Of a stretch of 64,000 nt of DNA, positions 13,801-28,800 are shown piece by piece; positions within the stretch are counted from its first letter, which is position 1, and each line of letters opens with the position of its first letter. The notes beneath the pieces are model-generated. The model was given only the letters and a program-made list of their open reading frames with translations, was not told the DNA's origin and searched no databases. The stretch is from Phallusia fumigata (Eukaryota > Chordata > Ascidiacea > Phlebobranchia > Ascidiidae): positions 1 to 64,000 of the forward strand of contig QXVZ01017528.1 of NCBI GenBank assembly GCA_008931825.1. Direction: 5' to 3'. Position numbers and translations under genes: made by a program.

Positions 13801-16800
13801 TTGGATAAACACTGCACTACACAAAAAGGTGTAGGCCGAAGACACAACCCCAGTGCTTGTTGTGTGCCCGTTGGATTTGACCAGGCTTGGTTTGGCGACA
13901 TACAAACCAACCACCCATCGCCATAAATCTGAGTTCGGTTCGTTCTGGTAAAGAAATGTCAGTTAATGTTAAGCATGGTTAGAGCTCAGACAATATGGGA
14001 CAAGTGATTTACATACAATAAATGTAAAGTAACGGCAGCGTCATATGTCTTTTGTTCAGTAGTATTACAATGGTTGCTGAAGACAGAAACCTGCTATTAA
14101 AGTCTAGCTTGACATGTTCCGAACAAAAGTGTGTTGTCCAACAGAAAATTAAAGATTTGATAAACGTTCCTCATACCGGATAAGTTGACACTTGATCCCC
14201 GTCGCCATCTTGAATTCCACAATCGCCATGCAGGGCATTCAGAACTGGCTCTGGTTCTGAATTTGGTTGTTTCTCCGGGCAAAGAGCTTCGTCGTATCCA
14301 CCGAAGCAATCATTCTTTCCATCACAAATTATCTGATCAATCCTGGTTATAGACGATGATCGCAAACCGCATTGATCCACATGTTCATCGTCACACACAA
14401 GTGCTAGCGTCGTGTTAGGTTGGATCGTCTCTGCGAAGAGTAAGTATTTTGTTGAGCTCAACTTTACCGACATAGGAGATCAACAGCAGTTCAATGGGCC
14501 AAGTTATTTTCAAAAGGTGCGTACAAACATTTTACTGTAGCTGAAGCATAAACGTTAACATNCATGGTTAGAGCTCAGACAACATGGGGGCAACAATGTG
14601 CGAATTACAGTAACGCCAGCGTCGTATGTCTTTTGTTCAGTAGTATTACAATGGTTGCTGCCATTCAAGTCTAGCTTGTCATGTTCCGAACAAAAGTGTG
14701 TTTGTCCAACAGAAAATTAAAGATTTGAAAAACGTTCCTCATACCGGATAAGTTGACACTTGGTCCCCGTCGCCATCTTGAATTCCACAATCGCCATGAA
14801 GGGCATTCAGAACTGGCTCTGGTTCTGAATTTGGTTGTTTCTCCGGGCAAAGAGCTTCGTCGTATCCACCAAAGCAATCATTCTTTCCATCACAAATTAT
14901 CTGATCAATCCTGGTTATAGACGATGATCGTAAACCGCATTGATCCACATGTTCATCGTCACACACTAGTGCCAGTGTCGTGTTAGGTTGGATCGTCTCT
15001 GCGAAGAGTGAGTATTTTGTTTAAGCTCAACTTTGCCGACATGGGAGATTAACAACAATTCAATAGCCCAAGTTATTTTCAAAAGGTGCGTACAAACGTT
15101 TTACTGTAGCTGAAGCATAAACGTTAACATGGAACAGAAAAAGAATCATAACCACGAAACTTTACGGGATGCAGATTACATTGTTTCTATGTTGTAAGTG
15201 TTAGTTAGGTTACCTGCTGCACACATCTGACGTAAAGTTGTGATGCAATACAGCTCGTCAGATCCACTCGCACAGTCTTTTACTCCGTCACATTTCAACA
15301 TGATTGAAACGCACTCGCCTGAAAATACGTTTATTTTAAGTCAAAATTTGTTAAATACAGCATAATGTAAAGTTTAAACGATTTTTAATTACAAAAGTTA
15401 CATTTCTTCCTGTAATCGACATTTTTCATCACACAAACTCCCGAAGCGGGAACTATTTATAAATATAGGAAAAAATATAGGAACTAATACGTTTTTACAA
15501 GAAGTTCTACTCAACACTTGCAGTTTTGACGCATTCCTATCATTCATGATTAACTTTTGTACTAGTGTTCATAGCACTTTGGCAATTGTGGTTGCAATTC
15601 ACAACGAAAGTATCTTCCTTGAATCACAATTCAGTAGTGAAATGTGTATGTTGCCAACCTGTGCTTATAAGTCCACTGCTGGTCAGACACTGAAGTTGGC
15701 CATCCTCTTTACATTCGTCTTGACATTTCCCCTCCAGTACCTCCATGTTATCAATTGCTGTATCTGACTCGTAAGTTCGTCCGCGGACTCCCTCGAACAT
15801 AACCTAAAAGATATATTAATTAGGTTTGACCGTGTGAAAAAGCAAGGTTTGGATTTGCAAAGCGGTTATTGGTAAGTTGATACCTGAAAATCGCTAGATG
15901 GATAAAATGTTATTGAAGCTTGCATCCAAGGTTTTTCGTCGACTCTCCGTTGCTGACCAGATCTGCTCCACAACAAGAACCGCTGAAACCTGTTAAAGTT
16001 GTATATATTTTATTTACCTACAGTATTTACAGGCAAATTAGAAATGTTTGCAAAATCAAAATGACTGAGTGTACTTTACTTTTTAGGTCGATTGCAGTTG
16101 CTGATTTTTTTAATCACGGTATTTCTAATTGTATTTAAAAGACTTTAAATTGTCATTTATAAGTCCAAATTGGTATGGTCAATGCAATATCACAAATTTC
16201 GATTCTCAATAAAACTAAACTTACGTAACACTAGTATTAGTCTCATCCGCTTTCTCAGCCTGAACACCTGATCCGTATAAATAAACGAGAGGCTCGGTGG
16301 AGGACACGGACTCGCTCCCATCTTCCTCCAGCAAAACTCGGGTGTGATTCCTCCGGAGCCCCACCACAGCAAAGACGTTGAGGAACCCGAGGGCACCTCC
16401 ATACATGTCATAGGAAAAGCGGAGGCAGCGCGCCTCATCGGGACTTCCCCTAATTAGCGGACTTATAATGCGAGCTCGGTCGCCTTTGCGTTGTGGCGAC
16501 GACGCTTCAATGTACGCGTACCAGCCTGTAAAAAATTACATCATGTCAAAACAGTGGTAGAGCTGTTAAGACCATTGTCCCGTTTAGGGCGACTAGTCAG
16601 CTACTCAGTAAGTCTGACCTATAGTTAAATAATTATAATGTAGCCATGGCGAAAGTTTGGAAAAAGTTTATGGATTCACATTTAAAAGAATAAAATTGGC
16701 GATTGGAATATTTTAGTTTCGTGCCGTAATTGTTGCGTTGACTCTGCCCCGAAATTTTTGATTCTCTGAAATCTTTAGGGACTTGTCATAATTTTTTCCC

Positions 16801-19800
16801 TCAGCAAGTTAACCAAGTGCGTTTAGAACCCGAAGGACAAGGACTGTATGTGCGATTTTGCAAATTTCTGGTTGCCTAAAATTTTTTTTAAATTACAGAT
16901 TTTATATCTGTTTAACTCCTCGGACATTTCCGTGTCATCGACTTACCGTTTCTCATTGGAGAGTCGTCATACGGTGGTCCGGTTTTATCAGAAGATGTGG
17001 TAAGTCGGTTCCGCGTCCAAGTGAAGTCTGACGACACTAACTCGTCATCAAATCCACACATGTCGTCATCAAAGTGACATGAGTAGAGAACGGTCTGATT
17101 CGTCGTTTTGTTTGCACGTTTCGGTGTTTCACGGGTCGACAGAGAAGCCTTGAAACCTGGAAATACAGAAGAATTTACAGGGATTTTTTTAGGATTTTTC
17201 AAACGCAGAACATTTTAGCGTACAAACGTTGTTTTTGTATATTTTCGAGTAAAGAAAGATGTATCTAGGTAGTCTGTAAAAATATTTTCTCTTAAAATTG
17301 TCATGTGGCTTCAAAAATATGGATTACCATAATCACAAAATATCACAGAATATTTATTTTCTAATCATATTTTATTTTAAATGTTGAAAAGCGTTAGTAA
17401 ACTTAACTTAATCCAGGTGTTTTTCAAATGATCATTGAAACTACTTTTAGATTAGACATTTGCATCAATGAGGATCGAAAGTTGGTATTTTGCATCCTTT
17501 TATACCGATATCAACTATCTTATGACAGACACTTTAAGTCTATGTTTAAAGGTGCCTAAAACTCACGCAAAAAAGGATTTAAAAAAATTCGGGATAAATC
17601 CTAAAGTAAACCTATTCTCAATTGCCGCAATTTGTTTATAATTACTCGCATTTTATACATTTCGCAAAACGCCTCTTACTTGCAGAACAACTGAAAGTTA
17701 GAAGTAAAAAGATTTGTTTAGAACCTTGCATATGGACGTAGTGATCAGAACGAAAGTGAATGAACATCTCCGGGCCGTTGGACAACTGCGGACGGATAAA
17801 ACTGTTTCTGTTGTCACAAAACTTTCCAATCCTCTGCGAACTTCTATCGGGTCCGTCATATAACGAAACGCTATCGTAACTACACGAGAGGTCGCCTTCA
17901 ACAAACATCTTAGAAAATTTGAGCACAATCTGTGGAAATGTACAAATTTAAAAATAGGCAATCTTTAAAAATACTTTTAAAGTTGAAAAATAAAATAAGG
18001 GTAATGATGTCCTGTCACCAGCTGCACTGATGAGACCTCACAGGTCGAAACAGTATGCACTGCCTGCAGCTTACAAAATAAGGATATTTTTCGCAAAGAT
18101 TTACAGATGTTCCAACCGGCCATATATTCGTGTCGTTTATGTTGCATCACTTATATTATTCTGCCATAAAGGCACAAAACAAACTTGACTGAAGCTTGTT
18201 GTGGTATTTCAACTTAAATTCTACAACAATTAGCATAGTCATGTTGTTAAAAAATCATTCCAACCTGATATCCTGGAGTTGTTTTAAATCTCCACATACA
18301 GTTTGAGTTCGGGTTGTATTCCCGTGGGAAGTTTGGTGACGTAATAAACCATTGATCTCCAGACTTCCAGGATGTTCCGACACAAGTTATATTAGCAGTT
18401 AGTTCGACATGAAGTAGGGGTGCTACTGAGGGGGTCGAAGTTTCCCCTATGTTTGCTTGCGTCGTGTGACGATCTACATACGTCACAGAGAATATTTATG
18501 TAATTTTGTCAGATTATAAAAAATAATCATAAAAATTTTGATGTGGTACTGATTCCAGTTTTGATCAGTTCATATAAATCCTTTACGATAAGCCTTAATA
18601 CGATAAAACAATTAATTAGTGCAAATTAACATGTCATCCTACCTGGGTTCGTCCCCGGCGTTCGCGTCACAAAAATCGAAGGCGGTGAGTTCGTCGGATG
18701 ACCGAAAGACAATCCCAAGGCAGAGTGGATAGAGCGAATCGTGCGATCTAAACAACAGCTTATCCTGTTAATCTACATTCAAAGGTAAAATTAACTCAAA
18801 ACATACGGTGCAGTGTGTCTCCGATGTGCTGTACATTGTATTCTTGATGGTTGTATGGGGACTGATTGATGTCCGACACCGTGTGGTACTTAATTGAAAA
18901 CCCGTGTCCAGTTGATGTACCAAGTGACTTCAGCTTCAGGGTCAGGCCAGAATGGCTTGTGTCTGCCGACAAAATAACACACAAACAATGTAAGCAGCAA
19001 ATATTATGTGTAGTTAAAAATGTTTTCCTTAGCCAAGCACACTAATAACTACTCGGTGCTCGGCCAAAAATGCTTGGTATATAGTGATTCATTGAATTAT
19101 TATAAGCTTAACATCTTTTCCCACCGGGTAGCACTGAACAAACTGATCATTGTTATTGTATCGTGTTTGAGTCTCCAGGTCGAGCATTCAGCCTCATTTT
19201 TTACGCTAAGTCGAGCAGCAAGCAAATTGGCGAAGATTCGGCTCAGTAAAACTGGATATAGGCTCGGTCTGGTCAAAACACTACATAGTTGCCTAGCATG
19301 GGCTTTTACCTGTGTAGATGAACAGCTGCCTTCGGGCACGTGTTGAATTTCCCAAACCTACGTCGTGTATGAGACCGCCTTAAAAACATGAAAGTTTACA
19401 ATTACAATTTTGGTTTGATACTGGATAAAACTACCAACGTGGGTAAAATAAAGGAAAGTTAGGGTTCAGGCATAACTTAAATTTTGAAATTGGAAATTGA
19501 ATTTTTTTTATGAAATTGGTCCAATGTTCGGAGTATTGACATTTGGTGGGGAATTAAATATCTACTAAGTTTGACCTGGTGGATAAAAAGTGGTGTTGGG
19601 TGTTGGGGGTTTCCACGTTGGGTCTTTGCAGTAATTTTCTGTGGCCTCAGCCAACGTAACATAATATGGAAGATCCTCAAGGACTGGGACCAGATCACAC
19701 CAGCTCGCGTTCCAGCATCTGAAAGCAAACAGGTTTTTGATGTAGAACACAGAAAACCGCCAAGGGTTTTTAAAACTATATTGAATACAGACATTTTTCT

Positions 19801-22800
19801 ATTTTTTAAACTATAGCTGTTTGTTTCTAAATTAGTCGTAAATGTATGCGATCGCGCAGCTGAAGTACAAGAGTCCAGTAATACATATTTGTACACACGT
19901 TTATGAAAAAATCTCAGACTGATAGAAAGCAATACAAAACTAACTTGATAAAAAGACTGCAGTTGAGAAGTGACGTCACTCCTTCGTCGCCATTGTTGTT
20001 AAACATCGTGTAAAGATCGCTAGAGCAAGCGTTAGACGCCGAAAAACGAGTAAATGAATGGCTGAAAATAAACACAAATTGTTTAAAATGTTAACATGTA
20101 CGTCATCAAATGTATTATAAAACGTTAACTTGGTAGCAATTAATACAAAAAAAACACGTTGGATTTTCTTACAGGCACTGTGGTTGGGCAGCAATCTGTC
20201 CAGCGATCCGATTAATGTCAGATTGCGAGAGTAGAGAAACAGTGGATGCCGTGTTTGGATGAGCGCTTGGTGTTTGCACGGGACCGTTTCCCGATCCAGC
20301 AAATAAGTTTTCTTGACGATTCAGAATAAACGTTTCGTCTAGGGAAACAGATCGACCATTAGTTAATGGTTTTATCTTAGGCCACCAACAGTGGATAGAG
20401 CAATAACAAAAAACAAATTTTACCTATAGCACTTTTCGGTTCGATGAACGCCAGCGGTTGACTTCCAGCAACGTAATCGCCAGAAAATATCTCCATTCGT
20501 TCGTCGAGGTCATAATATTGGACAAGCAGCAGTATCAGCCTCGCCTCGCTGCTTCCGTTGCTGGAGGGTCGGATTCTCCATTGGCAGGTTAAGTTTAACT
20601 GGACTGGAAACTCTATTGGGAAACCTGGGCTTTCGATTAATCCCGCAGCGTCATAACGATACGTGGTCGGACATGTGACGTCACTGCTGTCTGTGACGGG
20701 ACGCCTGATGCCGGTGGAGGAAATAATAGTGGTAGGCGTTTGTGGTACGGTCGTTGGCGATGGTTCTAAAATGTTGTTTACTGAAGTTGAAGTTTACAAC
20801 GATTATTTGATGTGGTGCAAGGAGAAAAATGTAAAAAATTTGAACATGCTTGAAAGGGACAAACAAAAGTAGAAAACCATGCAACATGGGCTATGCACAG
20901 GACATAGAGTTACTGACCAGAAAATATTTCCATTTGTAAATCGATTTCAGTCCAATCTGTTCCATTCCAAACACTCCAGGGAACCTTAGTATCAGAAGGT
21001 AAGATTGCACTGTCGTTGCAGTACAACCACGTACCTTGTGGAACCTCGTCATCTGTAAGGAATAGTTTACACAATGTTAGGAGATTTGATTGACTTGAAA
21101 CAATTGTTTGCATCTGTTTTGTTAGAATAACTTAAAATGTATCCCTCACAACCTTCGATATCCTGTGGCATAATCCTCCACTGCCCTAGAGGTTCGTAGA
21201 AAAACATCTTGTAAGTTGGCACTAAAGTGTCGATGGATAGGACGACCTGAAAAAGAAAAACAACCAAAACAATTACGTTGGGTTTGTTTACATGTAATTG
21301 CACACTTGAAACCTAAAGTTCGGGTGCTAACAATATTAAAAAATATTGAACATACCTGTTCGTACGTTGGACGGTAGGCATTAACTCCAGAGGAAACGTA
21401 ATCTCCAACAATTAGTAGTAGGTCTGATGATTCCTGATAAGGTGTCGTTGAACCCAAAATCGTGATTGGTTTCGCTTCACCTGAAATTAAAATGATTGTT
21501 GTTGACATTTAAAATTGGTCGGCGTCACGTGATTGTTCACTGGATTGAAAATCGTACCGGTGAAGTTTAAAGGGTCGCCGCTTATCCACCATTTTGTGAA
21601 AAATCCCGCTTTCGAATAATTGATGTCGGATTGGAAAAGGAGCTCAACTGTCGCATTGCTTATCTCAAACACTCCTGGAAGAAGAAAAAATGTTTAAATG
21701 GCAATGTGAACGGGCGTTAAATTGGGTTGTTGCGCTAATGCATCAGTAAAGTGTATGAACACTAACCCAGTTTTGCTAGTAAACGCATTTGCACTTTCTT
21801 TTGTACACAGTAAGTGATTCTAAAGTTAAAATGGCGAATGTCTTATTCACTTTGACCTCTTTAATTGCGCACTTCCCTTTTCAGTGTATGTGCATTTTAA
21901 GAGACGAATGAAGAAACTTATTCTGGTAGAGAAATCTCCTAGAACAAGCCAACGACATTAAAAGTTTCATCATTAGGTAATAACCGGCTTAAATAGGAAT
22001 GCCAGTTTGGGAAATTTGAATTTTAAAAAATCCAGGTGCATTTGGTGACCACGGCTCGGACAAAAACAAAACTCACTAATGTAAATGTTCTCTAATATGT
22101 TATTGTATGGGTATAAATTCACCTCCCGATCTGTTTCCTGTCAATCGCATGAAAAGGTTGGTGGTTTCGATGCCTCCTTTATATATCGTCACATAGTCGT
22201 AGTCCTGCTCCAACGCAAATGTATCGAACTCAATACGCACGGTCTGACCAGGGGCGGCGATAATGCGATACAAACAACTGGAACAAAAAATGTAAAAATA
22301 TAGCAACAAGTTTCAATGGTTATTATTTTTAAACATTTTCTGGTTTAAATCGTAAGGTTAATTGGTGATCAACATGAAGACGATGATCCTTACAATTGTT
22401 CTGGCGGGTAGAAAGATGGCCAACCCGGGCTGGCAAATGCTCCTTCAGTTAAGTTGTAGTATGTCCCTCCACATACACCAGGTAACTCGTGAGCAGGAAG
22501 GGTCAAATCTACAACCAAGGCAATTGCTGATAAAAATCACCACTAGGTATTAATTTAAGTGTTTTTTTCAGAATCAAGAAACCTAATAAAAACGAACCTT
22601 CAGATTTTAATGTATTTTGTATAGTATCTATTACGCAAAATTCTAAATTTTCCATTCCTAGGTGAAACTACAAATGTATGCGTTTTTCTATTTTAAAATT
22701 TATTAATTCGCAATTCTTTATTTCAATTTTGTTTGCTATAATTTGCTAGAAATGACTGGAAAACCTACTCATGTCGGCGTATTGGTTGATCCAGCCGATA

Positions 22801-25800
22801 AAATACTGGACGTTAGCGAAGACATCGGGTCTTTCGATTTTTGCACATCCGATACTCCAACTGACGACACCAGCCAAATGCCATTGACCGTCGTCGGATT
22901 CACAAACTAACGGTCCACCACTATCACCCTGTTGAACGCCATATGAAGGTTAAAGCCATGGTTTACAAAGGCTAATATAGGCCACATAGGATATTCCGAA
23001 TACATGTAAAACAAATTGTACGTACAATCTTACGTAAAACTCGACGCGATCTAGTCGAATCGCTTGTTACAAGGGATAAAACCATCAATTTGTTTTTTTA
23101 CAAACCAAAACAAAAAAATTACAAATCTTATGCCGGCTTTATTTTTCAACACACACAAAACTCACATGACAAATTCCCATGCCGCCAGTCTTTGGGTATC
23201 CGGCACAAATCATGCGTGACGAGATCTTGTTGTTGTAATACTTGTTACATTCTTCACGTGGAAGTAGAGGAGTTTGAGCTTGGTATAATTTCAATGGCTC
23301 CGCTCCTTCGTCTTCCAAATATCCATAACCAGCAATATAACACATGTCTCCTGAAATACCATCAGGTAAAACGATAAAGGTATTCGTCTCCTTTGAGGTA
23401 GTTCAGTATGTTATTTGTTAAAGATTAATAAAATAAATTTAGGGGAAATTTAATAACGTTGTCAGCCGAAAAAATGGAAAACAAAAACGTACCAGCTCTG
23501 AACCTGATATTTCCACCCGGCAAACACGCAGGACTGATAAACTTTGTAAACTTCACTTTACGGTCCAATACCAACATCGCTATATCCCAATCCGGAATTT
23601 CAGCATCGCTTGCATAATTGCTGCAGCAAACAAACACTATACATTACGGCCAAAATACCTAAAACCGCACAAACGATTGAGTTTCAGATGAAACAAATAA
23701 GGTCTTCTTTACTATAGTTGGTTAATTTTGGAGTTACTACACCACATCGTTTAGTTTGCTTCAAGAACTCGCTTGGAGAATATTATCTTTCTTTTGGTTC
23801 TGAAAAAACTTTTATAATGCTTTTAAAACTTTTTACACGGTTCTATGCTCGGAATTATTGCTTGGTACGTTGCTAGAAACCTACTCATGGATTGTAAAAT
23901 CAACAATAGTAAACGTTGTCGCTCCGCTGTCGAGAGGCGCAAGGTCGTTTGTCCCCAAGGTGACCGTGAATTCCCGCGGATGCGTAATGTCGAAACAATG
24001 TGCTGCTGTGATCACGTGACGGTCGGAAATGAGAGTTCCGCCGCAAAAATTTTCTCCACCAGCCTATGAAAAAAAGTAATCAAAATCTTAACGTTTTTCC
24101 TTTTCTGTACCCCTATGAAATCACCAACCAGCTCGTACTTCTACCCCTTCCGTAATTTCCGGAAAGCAATTATTGTTTTCATGTTTAAACAACAAACATG
24201 TTATAGGTTTTGAATGTTGAAGGTTTTGAATGTTGAAGGTTTTATGCATTTATGTATTTGTATAATTGGCCCAATGATTCAGCATCCTCATACCCCCTAG
24301 AAACGGATCTCGTACATCTTAGGGTTAAGAAATGCCTGATATTAGTTGTCTTAAAAGTGCGATAAAGGTTTGGTCACTTTACTTACATGCGGACTTAAAT
24401 GCGTTAACAATTTCCCTAAATGCGAAAGAAGATCAGAGCCACAACCAAAACAGCTATTCGTTTTTATTTACACTATTTAAAGCCTGATTGAAACAGCAAC
24501 AGCGATCAGTACATATTTGACGTATGTAATAGTTCCAAAGTGTGCAGTCATTTTTGCGCTTACCCGCAGTGAAGCGATCCACGGCCAATATCCTCTTGGA
24601 GCTGTAGGGCCACCAACAATTTTCAGCATCGGTTTCTTGGTGTGTACTCGTTCAATCGATCTCACTCCACATTGGTAAGGAACGCAGTCAGCAACCCACA
24701 CAGTACCCGACGAACAGGCGGCGTTACCTGCGATATGATACATTAAAAACAAATGGCCCAAAAATGCCAAAATAGAAAAACCCCTTGAATATCATAAATT
24801 TAACTTCGTAGTTGTAAAAAAAAACACCTTGTGTTGGAATAGTGTACGTTTCTTCTCTTTTGCCTTGGAGTGAAGTAATGTAACTCTGAATGTACTGCGG
24901 GTCTGTATGAAACAAAACCACATGGTATAAGACACAGTTTTATCCATAAAGTACTTCGCATAGATTGAACATCCGTGTAAATCTATAGCAAGGTCAAAAA
25001 CAATATATTTTAAAACCATAAGCTGTGCATGAAAGTAGTAACCAAAATTAATAACATTTAGAATTGTCCTAAATTCTTCAAATGTTTTTAGGACAACGTT
25101 ACTTCATTTCGGTTTTGGTATGTGGTCTAAAACCGAATAAAAATTCTTACACTTGTCGGTGAGATTTCCAGTAAGCCGATAATGCGAGAAACCAATGTGT
25201 TTCTTCGGAAGCGAGATAAAACGAAGAGGTTGCATAGCTTTGGAGAATCCCAGCTGCTGACAAGCTGCGTCAGCTACGTCATGTGTGACGTCATCACCGC
25301 ACAGAAGTGAAAATTTGTCGTTTAGCCGTCGCACCTCCAGCAACTGTTCCAAAAAATTAAAGCTTTTTGTCCAAATTCTATTCTCAAAAAGTCTGTAGTA
25401 CGGTCGAGCAAGCAGTGTATTGTGGATACGTATTTCATTTGTTTATGTGCGCGACACTGCATGCTTAAACAGGTTTTGTACCGTTAAACGTGGGTCATTC
25501 ACACCCCGCCAATTTATTCTATGTATTTCTACAAACTAACCGTTTCCCCAAAAAGGTTGGTGGCACGCGTGCAGTTGGACTCATCACTGGCATCTGGGCA
25601 TCCCACCTTCCCATCACACTGATAGTTGTCGGTCAAACAAGTAAGATCGGGACACACAAACTTACAATGAGTAGGTTCAACAATTGTAACGTTTAGCTCC
25701 ATCACTGGCAATGCGATTTTCCTGCACAGTAAAGATAGAAACTGTTCAGAAAATTAGGTTATCCAGACAGTAGATTATAAGAGGTCCAGTCACAAATTCA

Positions 25801-28800
25801 GCAGCATAACCTTGTTCAAATCAATAAACATTTTAACACTGAACAACATAGTTACAATACCAGCGACAGATTTTGTTTTAATCAGTTAAACAAAATAAAT
25901 GAGAATTATAAAATCAAACAAAACTCATTAAAAAAAGTACAAACACCTTTAACTAACAAGTCTCCCAACATAAAACCTAATTGCTCACAACAGGCGGAAA
26001 TTGACACTAAATTTGAACATCTGTACATTAAAATAATGTAAGTGTTTGTTATTATATGTGTCTTTATATACATGTACTTATTTCATATGCTTTGCTTGCT
26101 TTTACCGGTTAAACGTTAGTACGATAGTGACGTCATTTTCGTCAATTAAGTATGACGATGGCTTTAAAAAACGATCCTTTTGAAAGAGTTTAGACTCAGA
26201 TGAAAAGATAAGTGCATCAGCGATACCCGAAAATCCTTTGTACACGATCAACTGTGAAGGAAACAAACAATAATATTATGTGGTATTTATTGCATTAGGA
26301 TGTTAATATACCACGAGACATACATGTTTAAACCACCAAGGCATTCCAGCAAGGTTGTTGCAAAACGCCACAAAACGAACTATACATTTACAAAGACACA
26401 AACAACAGCAAAAAAATTAAACATTTTACCGAGAACTTGTCCTTCCTGGAGCGAAGCGACCTTCCAATATCCAATAAAACTTGCTTTCCTTTCCGTCCGT
26501 GAACTCGCCAGAAACACTGTTTGCCAAACACAGGATGGTCGTTGCTTTTATTCTCAAGCAACGTGGTACGTGGGTTAAAGACATCAGCTATTGTCCCGCA
26601 GTGGGATGGACAACCGATTTCGTCAGACCTGGAAGAAAGTGTATGTTGGTACAATGAGATTAAACTTAAAAATTCAAGTGCGAACGTACTGTTATTGTTC
26701 AGAACATTTAAAGGCACATTAATAACCCATATAACTATCAGTCACGTTGATTTTACAATAGGTAATTGCTTTACCGAGCGATTTGTATCTGTACATTTTC
26801 TTCTTGTTTTCTGTCAAACCGACATGTGACAAGCAACAAAACGATTGTTTCTCGTTCAAAAGTTAAAACCAACCAATATATAACGTATCGACACTTACCA
26901 ATCCCCGCAATCATTCAATCCATCGCACATTTGATCAGGGTGGACACATCGTCCGTTGGAACATTGAACCCCATTGTTGCATTGACTTCCACGCTCCACT
27001 TGCGAGCATGGTAGGGTGTCCACGGCCATTGAGTTTAACCAAACGTGCTCTAGACCCTCAAAAACTAATAAAAACAAGAATCAAATACCTTCCCAGAAAC
27101 GTGCTGCAATGTTTTATTTGTTGGAACTTGTTGACATAAGCGTATCATTACTTTTTGACGAGCTTCTAATAGCCAAGCCGTTTTAAGCCCAAATTTATAA
27201 CACTTTAAAACATTTATAGTTCTGATGAATCAATTCGAATTTTTTAATTACCTATTATAAAGGAGTTTTCGGTTGGGAGGGAAATAGACGAGTTGACTTC
27301 AATCTTTAAGGTCAACCAAGGTCGAACGCTTGCGACTGGAGTGAGGGTGTGTGTGATTATAGAGGATGAGTCGAAGTCTTGAACTCTCCGAACTCCAACT
27401 TTGAGTTGACCTTGGTGGGTGCGTTGTCTGTTTTTTTTTTAAAAACAAAAATAAATTAAACTATCACTATCGTAATACATGAGGACCGATATGGGTTCAT
27501 CCCCATAAAGTTCCTCCTGACACCCAGGCGTATATTAGGTTTAGGATACGCCTGGTATAACTACTATTAAATATTCAACATATTCAACATAGTCATTCCA
27601 TACAATGCATAAAACATATTCACAAAGCAATTTAAAACACCTGTATTCGATTGAAAGACAGTAGACTGGGTAGTAACTGCTAATGGCAGGAAGAATAGGA
27701 CTTTCAATGAAAGGAGGGAAAGAATAGTGACCCGCTGTGTAACTAATCACTCCCGATGACTCAAACCGAGAATCGACGATAATTGGATCGTTTCGACTAC
27801 GTTCGTACAACGGTTGCATCATCTCGTGGTGAACAGTGCCTGCACCGCAGAAGACATTAACAACAAATATAAATTTATCTAACTTAGGAAAGGTATGTGT
27901 CAGTGAAATGTAATTCAAAATATTTACGTCACAGAACGATTGGTGGAAAAAATGGCCCTTTATTCTGACCAAACAAAATTACAAGTTCATGATCGGTATA
28001 GGCGACGTACATGTTCAGGATGCGTTTATTTATTTTGTAATTTAACACTTTTTCGAACGTTTGGATAATTTCTTACCGAATACAAAAAAAGAGTTGGCGT
28101 TTAGATTCGAATCGTCAAACCCTGTTTCATATGACTGGGGCCTAACACAAGGCAACTGGTTGATCGTAATGTTGTCAACTGCTATATAACCGACCTCATC
28201 TTTTTCCTTCATCGCCATAAATACAAGGTCATACCTGCGTACAGAACACGAACGTTTACAAAGGTAAATCGTTAGACTGCAAGAGAAACAATGGCGAATT
28301 AGGCAAACTATTTCAAAAACATTTCGGACAACAACTGGTACTAACTTGACATTTGACGAAGGAATGCTGGCAATCCCATCGTTCCATGAGTCGCTTGCAT
28401 AATCTGATATTTGCCAAATAACAAATTCTCCATTGACGGTCAAAGAAAAAGACTTCGATGTAAGACCGTTGATGTGGTAACTATCACAAAGGTGTATAGC
28501 GTAGGTAAAGGACAAACAAATTGACATGGTTTGTATCATTTTAAAGTTAGTGTTTAATTTGCGCAAAATATTCTTACCTGAAACTTAGGCACCATCTGTC
28601 GAATTGCGGTTCTTTTTCCAGTGTAACCACGCCACCAGTTTTCGAGACCTCGGCTTTTCTGGCGACCGGCACAACAAAGCTGGACGTCATACGACCGGGG
28701 GAAGTCCCGTCAAAAAAGGCAAATCGTTCAGGTTCCATGTGGTGACGGTTTTCCGGAGCGAAATCGATGACAGTCTGTGGGATCGTTAGGTTGCAGTCAT

